A stretch of 64,000 nt of DNA, from assembly GCF_000331575.1 (NCBI RefSeq), contig NZ_ANOK01000003.1, positions 585,314-649,313 of the forward strand, written 5' to 3'. The translations under genes and the position numbers were made by a program. The notes beneath the pieces are model-generated. The model was not told the origin of the DNA and searched no databases. It was given only the letters and a program-made list of their open reading frames with translations. Below, piece by piece: positions 16,546 to 25,045 of this stretch (positions are counted from its first letter, which is position 1; every line of letters starts with the position of its first letter). The stretch comes from Calidifontibacillus oryziterrae (lineage in GTDB: Bacteria; Bacillota; Bacilli; Bacillales; Bacillaceae_J).

Positions 16546-17310
16546 TTAGTTTATGAAAGATTTTTTAACCCTATACCAATATTGATAAACTTCGGAAAAA
16601 CCAATGTTGGTATAAAGTTTTAAAGCGGGATCGTTATTGGAAAGTACAGTTAAATAACTGTATTTAGCGCCATTTGCTTTTCCCCATTTAAGTAAATTCA
16701 TGACTAATTGTTTACCAAATCCTTGATTTCGATATTGGCTGTCAGTGACAATATCATAAAGACCAATGTATTCCCTTTCAATAACCCCAAGACCACAAGC
16801 AACGACCTTGTCTTGATGATAAAGGGATAGAAAGCACTTTTTTGTAGCAATAGTAGAAAGCATTTGGACGATTGTAGGTTTGTGTTCTTCCTCAACATTA
16901 TTGAATCTGCAAAAATAGTCCAGCCATTCGGAATTCAGATTTTTAGTAATATTTACGCTATGTAAGGTGGGCTCTATAGTTCCTACTAAATTCATAGTTT
17001 GAACACTAACAAAAGATGTTCCATCAAAGTCTACTAAGGAATACCCTTTTTGCTCTATTATTTTATCTAAATTTTCTGGTTGTACAAAAGGGGTAATTTT
17101 AAATGTAGGAGTCAAACCATTATTAGTGTATATTTTTTCACAATCATTAATTTTATCGTCCAAATTATAAGTTGAAAAATAGAGTGGATTAATCGAATTG
17201 GCATAGATTGTATAACCTTTAGCTAATCGTAAAACCCATCCGTCATAAAATAACGTAGACAAAGACTGCCAATTATTCATGGATAGTTCTTCAATTATTT
17301 TATAGCTCAT
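16546..17310 (-). CDS. GNAT-family N-acetyltransferase
   Basis: About 254 residues starting at ATG 17310 (MSYKIIEELSMNNWQSL), which has CGGAG eight bases upstream. The frame stays open to 17451, but that extension is made of a 15-bp tandem repeat and lacks a ribosome binding site. The C-terminal half carries the GNAT core: 'VVACGLGVIEREYIGLYDIV', 'YRNQGFGKQLVMNLLKWGKA' (the acetyl-CoA loop, Q/R-x-x-G-x-G/A) and 'LYTNIGFSEVYQYWYRVK'. The N-terminal half is a degenerate GNAT-like domain. The substrate is unknown. Confidence 0.85.
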   Translation of the reverse strand: MSYKIIEELSMNNWQSLSTLFYDGWVLRLAKGYTIYANSINPLYFSTYNLDDKINDCEKIYTNNGLTPTFKITPFVQPENLDKIIEQKGYSLVDFDGTSFVSVQTMNLVGTIEPTLHSVNITKNLNSEWLDYFCRFNNVEEEHKPTIVQMLSTIATKKCFLSLYHQDKVVACGLGVIEREYIGLYDIVTDSQYRNQGFGKQLVMNLLKWGKANGAKYSYLTVLSNNDPALKLYTNIGFSEVYQYWYRVKKSFIN

Positions 17311-17385
17311 GTTCCCGACTCCGATCATGTTTAAATTCGTCTTATCATTAGGTATCATCACGAATTGATTTTTATCATCAATTAT

Positions 17386-17460
17386 AATCACGAATTCTAT
17401 AATCACGAATTCTATAATCACGAATTCTATAATCACGAATTCTATAATCACAAATTTATT
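17386..17460. repeat. Five tandem 15-bp repeats before the GNAT gene
   Basis: AATCACGAATTCTAT occurs four times perfectly (17386-17445) and once with changes (to 17460). Looser relatives extend to about 17340 and 17510. Being five codons long, the repeat adds an artificial VIIEF-type extension to the GNAT frame. Confidence 0.85.
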
Positions 17461-17512
17461 TTATCACCAATTACCATTACAATTTAATTTCATCATCACG
17501 AAACATCATGAT

Positions 17513-18739
17513 TTAATCATGAAAATGAAAGACTAATCTCTTAAAACAGACTAAAGCCCCAATGTTACAAGACGCTATAACAATAGCCATTGGCAACGCC
17601 GTATGAGCGCTCCCAATCCCCACCAATGGAGCGGAAATCGCACCTAAAATAAATGGGACTAATCCGAGTAATGCAGAGGCACTACCCGCATTTTTTTCCT
17701 GACTTTGCATAGCTAAAGAGTTGCTTAACATACTAATGACACCCATACAAGAAAAAATCAAAAAGAAAGCAAGCAAGATAAAACGAATATTCCAGTTAAA
17801 TAGTATCGATGTCAATAATAGAAGGCTTGCAAGCAAGGATATATATAAGAAAAAGATTAATATCTTTCCTTCCCCGAAATTCCCAACTACTCTTTCAGCT
17901 ATAAATGTTGCCAAAATAACTCCCGCTGCATTGATGGCAAAGGAATAGCTATACTCCTGCGCTGACAAGCCATAAATATCCTGTAACACAAATGGAGAAG
18001 CAGATAAATAGCCGAAAAATCCTGCAAAAATCAGTCCTTGAGTCAGTGTGTAGCCGATAAACAGTTTGTTTTTAAATAAAATTCCAAAGTTTAAGACAGA
18101 GTTCTTCAATCCGCTTTCTGTACGTTTTTCATCCGGCAAAGACTCATTAACCCCGAAAAGTACGGTGAAAAATATGAAGAAACTAACAATCCCCAAAAAT
18201 AAAAATATGCCTCGCCAATCCGTTATTTTCAGAAGCTGACCTCCTGCTACTGGTGCGATAATCGTAATGACACCATTGAGCAATGTTAAAACGGCCATAA
18301 ACTTCGTTACTTCATAACCTGAATAAAGATCGCGGACAATCGCGCGGGACAAAACGACACCACCTGCCCCAGAAAACCCTTGAAAAAATCGGAAAATAAC
18401 TAACATCCAAATGGATGGACTAAACGCGCACAAAATTGTTGAAACAACAAATATGAGAAAGGAAACGGTTAACGGAATTTTTCGACCTAACACATCACTA
18501 TATGGTCCAATGATTAGTTGACCAAACGCCATTCCTAAAAGGACGGATGTCAAACTTAGTTGGACTGAAGCTGCATTTGCACTTAAATCTGTTGTCATTT
18601 GTGGCAAAGCTGGTAAGTAAAAATCCGTCGCAAATGGTGGGATTGAAGCTAAAAACCCTAATATGAATGCCAACACTAATCGGTTCGGGGAATTTTTCTT
18701 CTTTGTAAAATCTATTGTTTGACTCTTTGCTAAGCTCAT
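17513..18739 (-). CDS. Bcr/CflA-family multidrug MFS efflux pump
   Basis: A 408-residue, 12-span major facilitator protein. The first loop has 'FGQLIIGPYSDVLGRKIPLT' (MFS motif A) and 'RFFQGFSGAGGVVLSRAIVR' followed by DLY is the Bcr/CflA signature (drug:H+ antiporter-1). 'FATDFYLPALPQMTTDL' at the N-terminus carries the conserved D-x-Y-LPA element. Such pumps export bicyclomycin, chloramphenicol-type drugs or cysteine. It is separated from the GNAT gene by repeats and has its own ribosome binding site (GAAAGGATAGTAGAGA). Confidence 0.9.
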   Translation of the reverse strand: MSLAKSQTIDFTKKKNSPNRLVLAFILGFLASIPPFATDFYLPALPQMTTDLSANAASVQLSLTSVLLGMAFGQLIIGPYSDVLGRKIPLTVSFLIFVVSTILCAFSPSIWMLVIFRFFQGFSGAGGVVLSRAIVRDLYSGYEVTKFMAVLTLLNGVITIIAPVAGGQLLKITDWRGIFLFLGIVSFFIFFTVLFGVNESLPDEKRTESGLKNSVLNFGILFKNKLFIGYTLTQGLIFAGFFGYLSASPFVLQDIYGLSAQEYSYSFAINAAGVILATFIAERVVGNFGEGKILIFFLYISLLASLLLLTSILFNWNIRFILLAFFLIFSCMGVISMLSNSLAMQSQEKNAGSASALLGLVPFILGAISAPLVGIGSAHTALPMAIVIASCNIGALVCFKRLVFHFHD

Positions 18740-18881
18740 TCTCTACTATCCTTTCAACTTAAAACTCCATTACACATCCTAATTAAATAAATAAAAAACA
18801 CATCACTAAAAGGACGTGTTTACAGCTAAAATACACCCTATGTTGTCTGCTTCTTTAAGAAAATTAAGGACATTGTCTTCA

Positions 18882-19040
18882 TTAATCTTTGTCTACAGTT
18901 TTTTTATTCAATTCTCTTAACTCATCTCTTATATCCTTTAAGTATTCATTTCTTTCTTTTGTTCTTTGTAAGAAAGTGTAAATGGCATATATTCCAAGAC
19001 CAATAAGACTAATATAAAAAAGTAAAATAATAGAACCCAT
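18882..19040 (-). CDS. 52-residue single-span membrane protein
   Basis: ATG 19040 preceded by AAAGGATGG encodes MGSIILLFYISLIGLGIYAI followed by a charged helical tail (YTFLQRTKERNEYLKDIRDE then LRELNKKTVDKD). The pattern of one N-terminal span plus a short coiled-coil tail is common among small Bacillus membrane proteins, possibly a DUF4083-type protein, but I cannot confirm the family. Codon use and a clean ribosome binding site support a real gene. Confidence 0.6.
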   Translation of the reverse strand: MGSIILLFYISLIGLGIYAIYTFLQRTKERNEYLKDIRDELRELNKKTVDKD

Positions 19041-19143
19041 ACCTAAAACCATCCTTTAACTCATTCTTTATTATTTTTTACTAAATGTTACCACATATTA
19101 CGTCTTTGTTGTTGAAAAAACGGGAAAATGAACACTTTTAATT

Positions 19144-19548
19144 TTAATCCTGCACAAGAAAATTCAATAAGAGTATATAGAAAGGATAGACAACCATTGC
19201 AGCAATTGCGAGAAGTCCTGTGACAGGATTAGGCGTATCGCCGCCGTACGTGATCGGAAACAAATTTGCGAATAAATATACAAACACAACAAAATAAGGG
19301 AACCATAGAATCGCAGTCCAATATTTTGCTTTCCGAGCTCGCAGCCACTTTTTTGTTAAGAAAAACAGCAGGATTGTTCCACCAATAATTATAGTGATAG
19401 TAGATAAAGCAATTAAAATATTTAAAGTACTAATACTCCAATCTGTTAATCTGCTCATTCTATATACATTTAACATAAGCTCAAGAGGAACAAATGCCAT
19501 TAATGCATAAATCATATTTACGAAATTTAATCTTAAGAAAAATTTCAT
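19144..19548 (-). CDS. Four-span membrane protein, YozG-operon partner
   Basis: A 134-residue protein with four predicted spans ('LNILIALSTITIIIGGTILL', 'WTAILWFPYFVVFVYLFANL', 'LLAIAAMVVYPFYILLLNFL'). Its ATG overlaps the end of the XRE regulator upstream by 4 bases (19545-19548), so it is translationally coupled as the third gene of the operon. Function unknown; the set DUF2975 membrane protein, XRE regulator and extra membrane protein suggests a membrane stress or competition trait. Confidence 0.75.
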   Translation of the reverse strand: MKFFLRLNFVNMIYALMAFVPLELMLNVYRMSRLTDWSISTLNILIALSTITIIIGGTILLFFLTKKWLRARKAKYWTAILWFPYFVVFVYLFANLFPITYGGDTPNPVTGLLAIAAMVVYPFYILLLNFLVQD

Positions 19549-19769
19549 TGAATTTGACCTTCTTCATCACTTTTATATTCTAAAATATCTCCAGGCTGGC
19601 ATTGTAACGCCTTGCAGATCGCCTCTAACGTTGATAATCGAATTGCTTTTGCCTTACCATTTTTCAATATCGAAAGGTTCGCCATTGTGATACCAACCCG
19701 CTCTGAAAGTTCGGTTACGCTCATTTTCCGTTTCGCTAACATAACATCAATATTTACTATAATCGCCAT
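19545..19769 (-). CDS. XRE-family regulator, YozG-like
   Basis: About 74 residues from ATG 19769 (GAGGTG six bases upstream). The helix-turn-helix 'MSVTELSERVGITMANLSIL' with 'KNGKAKAIRLSTLEAICKAL' and 'QCQPGDILEY' is characteristic of the YozG group, which pairs with DUF2975 membrane proteins (YoaS in B. subtilis). It follows the DUF2975 gene by 10 bases and is coupled to the next membrane protein gene. Confidence 0.9.
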   Translation of the reverse strand: MAIIVNIDVMLAKRKMSVTELSERVGITMANLSILKNGKAKAIRLSTLEAICKALQCQPGDILEYKSDEEGQIQ

Positions 19770-19779
19770 TGTTTTCACC

Positions 19780-20256
19780 TCAAACCGTCAAATCATTTTC
19801 AGATTTAATATCGATTGCTTCTTGTAAAAGTCTTTGAAGGACAGCAGCGAACACTGCGATCACCATTGCAGCAAAGATCGGGACCATGCCGATGATGATG
19901 AGACCTGGTGCATCGTCTAGCTCTGCTAGCATAAAAACAAATGGCAAAATAACCACATACAAACCACTGATGGTGATTGCACACAATTTAATAATTTTTA
20001 GTGCTTTAACAGAAATTTGTGAGAAAGCTTCGTTTTTGTCAATATAGGTTAAAAGTTTAAAAGCCTGATACAATGCAACGAAAAATGGAATGACTGATAA
20101 ATAAATAGCTACAATAATGGGGTATAGCATATGGGCGAAATTTGGATTTGCTGGATTGTTAACTAACCAAGGCAACCCAAATACACATAAAGCAAGACCT
20201 GGAGTTCCTATAATAAAAACTGCCAACTTCAAAAATAGTGTTGACCCTCTTTTCAT
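19780..20256 (-). CDS. DUF2975 membrane protein, YoaS-like
   Basis: About 158 residues from ATG 20256 behind GAGGTGCTTTTT. Four spans alternate with a conserved 'FKLLTYIDKNEAFSQISVKA' cytoplasmic loop and 'LKIIKLCAITISGLYVVILP', the DUF2975 pattern. First gene of a three-gene operon with the YozG-like XRE regulator and a second membrane protein. Function unknown. Confidence 0.85.
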   Translation of the reverse strand: MKRGSTLFLKLAVFIIGTPGLALCVFGLPWLVNNPANPNFAHMLYPIIVAIYLSVIPFFVALYQAFKLLTYIDKNEAFSQISVKALKIIKLCAITISGLYVVILPFVFMLAELDDAPGLIIIGMVPIFAAMVIAVFAAVLQRLLQEAIDIKSENDLTV

Positions 20257-20364
20257 AAAAAGCACCTCACTTCGTTATTTTCTATTAGAATTTACCATGT
20301 TATTTATCGTTATACAATAAATATTTATTAAATTAAATGATATTATTATCGAAATATAGACAAA

Positions 20365-20393
20365 AAAAAGCATTCCTTTTAAAAAGAAATGCC
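20365..20393 (-). terminator. Terminator of the MaoC-like gene
   Basis: GCATTTC..TTTTT/AAAAGGAATGC on the minus strand followed by eight T. It lies between the MaoC-like gene (150 bases upstream) and the DUF2975 operon. Confidence 0.75.
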
Positions 20394-20541
20394 CAAACCC
20401 TTAAGTAGTCAACCTCACCGACTAAGTGTTAAAGCTTTTTGGTAGTGGTTCGGTTGTATGTATGTACGATCAAAGACAAGTTGCCCTCACCCATTATTTA
20501 GAAATAGCCCGCGAACACTTCTACCTTTAGTCATTGAAAAC

Positions 20542-20928
20542 TCAGTCATTGGTTAAAATTACTCCCGCAAAGCTCCCTGTCATGACTTGTTTCTCATTTT
20601 GATTTGTACATAGGAAACTTGCCATAATAGCTGTACGATTATTCTCTTGTTTTTCATATTTTTCAATGGTGACTTCACAAACGATCGTATCACCAGTAAA
20701 AACTGGTCGCAAAAACTCAAAATTCATTGTCCGAGCTAGCACGTTTGCGTCACCACCAACTTTTGTTGGTAAAGTACCAGTCAATAATCCTTGGACGACA
20801 AATCTTCCCTGTTCATCTGGGGATACGTGATGAATTCCCTCATCGCCTGAAACCTTTGTAAATAATTCAACATCCTCAACTGTGAAAGTCCGTTCAAATA
20901 TTATTTTATCGCCTACCTTTAAAGACAA
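20542..20928 (-). CDS. MaoC-type hot-dog fold hydratase
   Basis: A 128-residue protein with the MaoC/R-specific enoyl-CoA hydratase layout: 'GDKIIFERTFTVEDVELFTK', 'VSGDEGIHHV' (hydratase D-x4-H positions), 'FVVQGLLTGTLPTKVGGDAN' and 'RTMNFEFLRPVFTGDTIVCE' with the final 'AVIL' strand replaced by 'GVILTND'. Family enzymes hydrate (R)-enoyl-CoA, feeding polyhydroxyalkanoate or odd fatty-acid routes, or act as thioesterase-like binders. No neighbouring fatty-acid gene gives a substrate. Confidence 0.8.
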   Translation of the reverse strand: MSLKVGDKIIFERTFTVEDVELFTKVSGDEGIHHVSPDEQGRFVVQGLLTGTLPTKVGGDANVLARTMNFEFLRPVFTGDTIVCEVTIEKYEKQENNRTAIMASFLCTNQNEKQVMTGSFAGVILTND

Positions 20929-21100
20929 TTATCTTCCCCTCCCTAATTAAAACGAGACATTTTTATTTGCAGATTATAAACTTTATACACATAAGATCTC
21001 TAATCTAATCTATCCTCTATAATGAGCTATCACTTTTACAATAAATGTAATAAAAATCGAGTATAAACCATTCTTTCTATTATTAGAATAGTCTAGTAGT

Positions 21101-21132
21101 TAGGAAGCAAGAGAGCCTTTTCCTTGCTTCCT
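21101..21132. terminator. Hairpin downstream of the 143-residue unknown gene
   Basis: GGAAGCAAG and CTTGCTTCC form a perfect 9-bp stem with a 12-base loop, 15 bases past the stop codon of the minus-strand gene at 21147. A T-run is weak, so termination strength is uncertain. Confidence 0.5.
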
Positions 21133-21146
21133 TTGTTTCAGTATTT

Positions 21147-21578
21147 CTAAGTTATATCCACAAAATAACCATATAAAAATACGGTTACAACCTGAAGAAA
21201 TTCACTAAATCGAACTTCAATGGGTGTTGCAATAACCATCCCACTTGTAAAATTAATAACTCCTCCAGCAGAACCTTCAATATCTGTTTTTACTGAATCA
21301 GCTTGGAAAATAAATTCACCTAGAGGTTGTGATTGAATAATTGAGATTAATACACGTCTATCAGCAGGGAGACTAGACCCAAAATTATAAGCAATATCTG
21401 TTAATATAAAAACTTGATTTTCAGGAATTTCAAATACTTCTTGAGTTCGATCAGGTAATACCCTTGCAAAATTTTCGATCCTATCAGGCAGTACCCCTGA
21501 GCCCCGACCAACTGCCGTTACTAAATTACCAGGTGGTACCCCTAAATGTGTACAATTTTGATGGCAAATGATTCCCAA
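21147..21578 (-). CDS. Unknown protein, beta-rich, no signal peptide
   Basis: A 143-residue protein that I do not recognise. The N-terminus MGIICHQNCTHLGVPPGNLV holds a C-H-x2-C-x-H cluster; next comes a repeated phrase (GVLPDRIENFARVLPDRTQE), and then 'ILTDIAYNFGSSLPADRRVL' and beta-strand-like stretches to 'TVFLYGYFVDIT'. The fold suggests a small jelly-roll or capsid/spore-surface-like domain, which is a guess. Start ATG 21578 has AAGGATGAG upstream. Monocistronic with hairpins on both sides. Confidence 0.65.
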   Translation of the reverse strand: MGIICHQNCTHLGVPPGNLVTAVGRGSGVLPDRIENFARVLPDRTQEVFEIPENQVFILTDIAYNFGSSLPADRRVLISIIQSQPLGEFIFQADSVKTDIEGSAGGVINFTSGMVIATPIEVRFSEFLQVVTVFLYGYFVDIT

Positions 21579-21742
21579 TTAACTCATCCTTCCTTTTTTA
21601 ATAGTATGGTATGGAAAATAAATGAAGGATGCTTGTGTGAAGGTCACATATTTGTTTGATTTTGTTTCAAAGTACTTGCTCTTGAATTAATCTTATCTTC
21701 AAGGAAAAGGGTCCTTTCTTTTCAAGATAAGCACCCGTAAGT

Positions 21743-21949
21743 TTAAGCTATAAATGAAATAATTCCTATAACTGTGAAGACTGTTAAATGAATAATACGG
21801 ACTCCTTCTCCTTTTGCTGTATTAAGCTTTTTTCTAACATCTTTCCAGCCAAAATAATACGCTAACACGATAAGAAATAAAATCTCTTAAGGTTTACTTG
21901 CTGGAAAATAGTATGTTAAATAAAATCCAATAATGATCAATGGTGTCAT
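21743..21949 (-). pseudogene. Small membrane protein gene with an in-frame stop
   Basis: From ATG 21949 the frame reads MTPLIIIGFYLTYYFPASKP, then TAA, then continues EILFLIVLAYYFGWKDVRKK ... and a second membrane span to the stop at 21743. The continuation is coherent (two to three spans with a basic linker) and lacks other stops, so a single nonsense change in a gene of about 68 codons is the likely story. No family recognised. Confidence 0.55.
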
Positions 21950-22058
21950 GATAAAGTATTACAGCTTGTTACTCAATTTAGTCCCTTTTTCTTAGCTAAT
22001 ATCGTATCGAAAAAATTCTTTGATTTTGTAAAGCAAATCCGTTCTTTACAACTAGAAT

Positions 22059-22490
22059 TTATTCACGCTCTATATGTAATAAGTCTCTTTGATGTTCGTT
22101 TTGAATCGAGTAGCCGGTTTGAATAATATTATCTTTATTACGAACAAAATATTTGTACTGCACATCTGGTTCATTTTCAAATATGACACCTATGGAATAT
22201 GGATTCATACTTTCATAACCGTCCTCACGATGTGGCACCGTCCAAATCTCCCAGGTCTCTTCTGGGTATTGTTGTTCTAATTGCAATTGTAAAAAGCCTA
22301 CTTTTTTTTCAAGTTGTAAATCAATCCAATATGGACGTATCACGTAAAAGCTAATAAATGAAATGACATAAACAATAGCTAATCTCTGAATAACCATTCT
22401 CCATTTTCCTTTGAAAACGAACGAAATCAATAAAAAAACGAGTAATATTCCGCTAGCTATCATCAATTCTATTAGTTCAATAGGGTGCAA
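22059..22490 (-). CDS. Two-span membrane protein with a C-terminal domain, unknown function
   Basis: A 143-residue protein: two N-terminal spans ('LIELMIASGILLVFLLISFV', 'LAIVYVISFISFYVI') and an extracytoplasmic domain with 'QLEQQYPEETWEIWTVPHRE' and 'YKYFVRNKDNIIQTGYSIQN', resembling the DUF3139-like small domains of Bacillus membrane proteins. Function unknown. Monocistronic. Confidence 0.65.
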   Translation of the reverse strand: MHPIELIELMIASGILLVFLLISFVFKGKWRMVIQRLAIVYVISFISFYVIRPYWIDLQLEKKVGFLQLQLEQQYPEETWEIWTVPHREDGYESMNPYSIGVIFENEPDVQYKYFVRNKDNIIQTGYSIQNEHQRDLLHIERE

Positions 22491-22831
22491 TGAATTCCCC
22501 CCTTTTTAGATGATATTCGTCAGATCAAATTTACAATAAAGCCGCACTTCTAATTTGCAATAAGGCCGTACTTCAAAACATTAAAACTATTATTCTGAAA
22601 AAATCCACGTATTGTAGTATATCAATATTGGCAACTTAGTCCTTATCATCATCAAAAACTTGATCTATCCTTCACTTAAAAAGTGATAGTACTCCAACTA
22701 GTACTTCCTGAAGGTGCTGATGCTGAATTCATGAATATTTTAAATGATGTTATTAAAGAATAAGACAAAGCATTAAACGATTATTGAATATATAATGGAT
22801 AAGAAAATGCTCCTGTTCGCTTTATAAAATT

Positions 22832-23224
22832 CTACTGATTTTTAAACTTGCTTTGAACTTTAACAAGTACGTACTTTTTACTCCACATTTGTGTAGTAAC
22901 AACTAATCGTTCTCCATCTTTTTCAAAAAATAGTCCAGCACCATCTTTTCCTTTAAATTCCCAACCCTTTGTGCCAATCATTTGTTTAATGTTTTCATCT
23001 GCTATTGAAATGCCCCCATTTTGAGTTCTTGTGATATACCAAATCGTATCATCTTCTACTGAAATTTCTACTAACTGGCTATCTGTTTCTTCCAGCTTTT
23101 CAATTACTTCTTTTGCTGTTAAATTTTCTATTGGAAGTGGCGGATGGTATGATTGTATTACAAAAATGAATAAAGCAAAAATAACAATTACAATAACTAT
23201 TGAAATGAACCCAACCTTTTTCAA
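22832..23224 (-). CDS. Anchored extracytoplasmic protein, unknown function
   Basis: A 130-residue protein with an uncleaved-type N-terminal span (MKKVGFISIVIVIVIFALFI) and an outside domain: 'LTAKEVIEKLEETDSQLVEI', then strands 'TIWYITRTQNGGISIADENI' and 'GAGLFFEKDGERLVVTTQMW'. Small, cystatin-like or PepSY-like size class; not recognised. Its ribosome binding site (AGAGGGGGCAG) precedes the start by about ten bases. Confidence 0.65.
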   Translation of the reverse strand: MKKVGFISIVIVIVIFALFIFVIQSYHPPLPIENLTAKEVIEKLEETDSQLVEISVEDDTIWYITRTQNGGISIADENIKQMIGTKGWEFKGKDGAGLFFEKDGERLVVTTQMWSKKYVLVKVQSKFKNQ

Positions 23225-23422
23225 TTAACTGCCCCCTCTGTTTCAAATCTAGATATTATAGCACGATCCATACAATACAAAAAATGCTCCGTCACTTCAC
23301 TAAGAAATACCATTCTCCTTATTGAACAATCGCCCCTGTTCCTTTAAGTGCATGCTTCACAATCTTTAATATATAAAAACGAAATACACACAACTATAAA
23401 ACCATAATTCTGTAATTAGAAT

Positions 23423-23758
23423 TTAGATGCCAAAATGAATTATATATTTTTTCGTCTCTTTTGCTTGAATAACCAGTTCGATTAAAGTGTTATATTCTTG
23501 CTTATTTTGAGAAGACAAAATACTTATAAGTGCTTCCATTGATTTAGGCGGTATAAGGGTTATACCACAATAGGCAAGTCCTTTTCCTTCTACTCGGAGG
23601 TTATGCCAATAGCAATCTATTCCTTGCAAATCCATCATGACTGGTTCTATGAAGTCGTCATCAACCATAATGCAATTGTATTTTTGTGGTTCATATGTAT
23701 CGTAACTTTCATTAGACAAGGGTTCATTTTGCATTATGCCAAACTCATGCTTTGCCAA
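23423..23758 (-). CDS. Conserved small cytoplasmic protein, unknown function
   Basis: A 111-residue soluble protein beginning MAKHEFGIMQNEPLSNESYD with 'YNCIMVDDDFIEPVMMDLQG', 'CYWHNLRVEGKGLAYCGITL' and 'IELVIQAKETKKYIIHFGI'. I recall similar unnamed proteins in the Bacillus cereus group; the GKGLAYCG-x-TLIPP stretch is the most conserved-looking part. No catalytic motif is evident. Preceded by a normal ribosome binding site (GGAGGTGTAGCGATATTGGC with a long gap). Confidence 0.6.
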   Translation of the reverse strand: MAKHEFGIMQNEPLSNESYDTYEPQKYNCIMVDDDFIEPVMMDLQGIDCYWHNLRVEGKGLAYCGITLIPPKSMEALISILSSQNKQEYNTLIELVIQAKETKKYIIHFGI

Positions 23759-23910
23759 TATCGCTACACCTCCATTTTGGAAATTATAAATAAATTCATT
23801 TTACTGTATGAATTCTACTTGAACAAACTTGCTTTGTTAGTGAAAAAGCGACTGCTCCTCTTGAACAATCGCACCCGTTAGTGAAATAAGAAACTTACTT
23901 TATTATCCAT

Positions 23911-24105
23911 TTATTTGAATTTCTTACAGTTATCAATATACAATGCAACATAACCGCAATTCGGACAAACTGACGCTTTTGGTTTTTCAGACATCTTGTT
24001 GAACAGTCCTTTACGCTTTTAAAATATTTTTATTCCATACATAACGCCTTCAACATTAACGCCACAATCTTTAACCATTTCATTCTGACATTGGTTGCAT
24101 TTCAA
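23911..24105 (-). pseudogene. Small double zinc-ribbon protein gene with an in-frame stop
   Basis: A TTG start at 24105 with AAAGGTGG eight bases upstream gives LKCNQCQNEMVKDCGVNVEG then VMYGIKIF, a TAA, and then KRKGLFNKMSEKPKASVCPN and CGYVALYIDNCKKFK to the real stop at 23911. The C-x2-C ... C and C-x2-C-G ... C spacing is that of a small zinc-ribbon (nucleic-acid-binding type) protein of about 64 residues. A single nonsense codon at position 29 has broken it; the second ribbon could still be made from an internal start. Confidence 0.6.
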
Positions 24106-24547
24106 CTTTAAAACCACCTTTAAGATTTTTAATACATTTATATTGAGATATTGACTACATTATTAATTTCCCCTTTTTTATAAACTACTTATCTCCAAGA
24201 TTGCCATGGAAGTAAAACAGCGAATGCATATTTTGTAATCGCACCCGTTACTTTAAGTTTTCAAAGCCTTATTTCACCCCTACTTTGACAAATTTGTACT
24301 CATATTTTTTCATTACAGCTACCTCCCATTATATGTATAATTCTACTAATGTGCATTAATTCTCTAATCTTGTTTATACTTTATATTCCGGGAAATTAAT
24401 GCAAGTAATTATATTTTCAGTAAAATGCAAATTCCTCTATGACTTCTTATTGAAGAAACCTGCTCCGTTACTTCAATAAGAAAAATATTGTGTTATCATA
24501 ATTCCGTTCTATAATTTCTACCCATAAAAGAAAATGAAGTGAAGATT
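24106..24547. other. Gene-free stretch with repeated hairpin motif
   Basis: No ORF with a plausible start is seen. The stretch holds two copies of the recurrent motif TCGCACCCGTTACTTTAAG / CCTGCTCCGTTACTTCAATAA and a perfect 12-bp stem at 24444-24482. Confidence 0.5.
24444..24482. repeat. Perfect hairpin carrying the GCTCCGTTACTT motif
   Basis: TTCTTATTGAAG and CTTCAATAAGAA pair perfectly over 12 bp around a 15-base loop AAACCTGCTCCGTTA. Related loop sequences lie near 21731, 22808, 23284, 23331, 23865 and 24238. Confidence 0.55.
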
Positions 24548-24775
24548 TCAATTCAAAAGTGTTAGCACGCTGAAAAAGTGCATGATGCTACCGGCAATGA
24601 CGAAAAGGTGCCAAACAGCATGGTGATACTTGAATCCTCGCCAAATATAGAAAACAGCCCCAAATGTATATAACAATCCACCGATAATTAAATACGTTAC
24701 CCCACTAAGCTGCATGGCTTCTGTTAATGGCTCCCAAGCAAAAACAATTAACCAGCCCATTAACACGTATAACAC
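24548..24775 (-). pseudogene. Truncated second copy of the haemolysin III gene (3' end only)
   Basis: The last 75 codons of the gene at 27435-28076 are repeated here, with three base differences by eye over about 235 bp and one amino-acid change (Leu for Pro). Homology begins at AACACGTATAACAC and ends just past the stop codon (AATTCAAAAG). The membrane-spanning C-terminal part alone is unlikely to function. See the finding on the flanked 2.65-kb segment. Confidence 0.85.
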
Positions 24776-25045
24776 TGTTTCTTCCCCTAGCTGAATTTAT
24801 TTTACCAAACCAGATAAATTATTTGGTACGAAGTTGGTAATTAAATAAAGATGAATTGTTCAATCATTTATTAGTGCACAATAGGCTCTTGTTCAACTCC
24901 TGACCGTAGATTGCAAGTGAAACAATAGTGGTCGTCTATTGATCATTAAGCAACATAGCTTTCACTCTTTGTTTCTGCAAACGTCGTAAAAAGATGATAG
25001 TATTGATTATATCTATTCATTTACTCCAAAGGAAGGTTTATCCAA

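Noticed and set aside
16546..17451. 301-codon version of the GNAT gene starting at 17451
   Set aside because: The extra 47 codons are 15-bp repeats with no ribosome binding site; ATG 17310 has CGGAG at the proper distance.
22701..22763. Short frame VLPEGADAEFMNILNDVIKE on the plus strand
   Set aside because: Coherent in sense but only 20 codons with no start and a stop just upstream; probably a gene relic, not callable.
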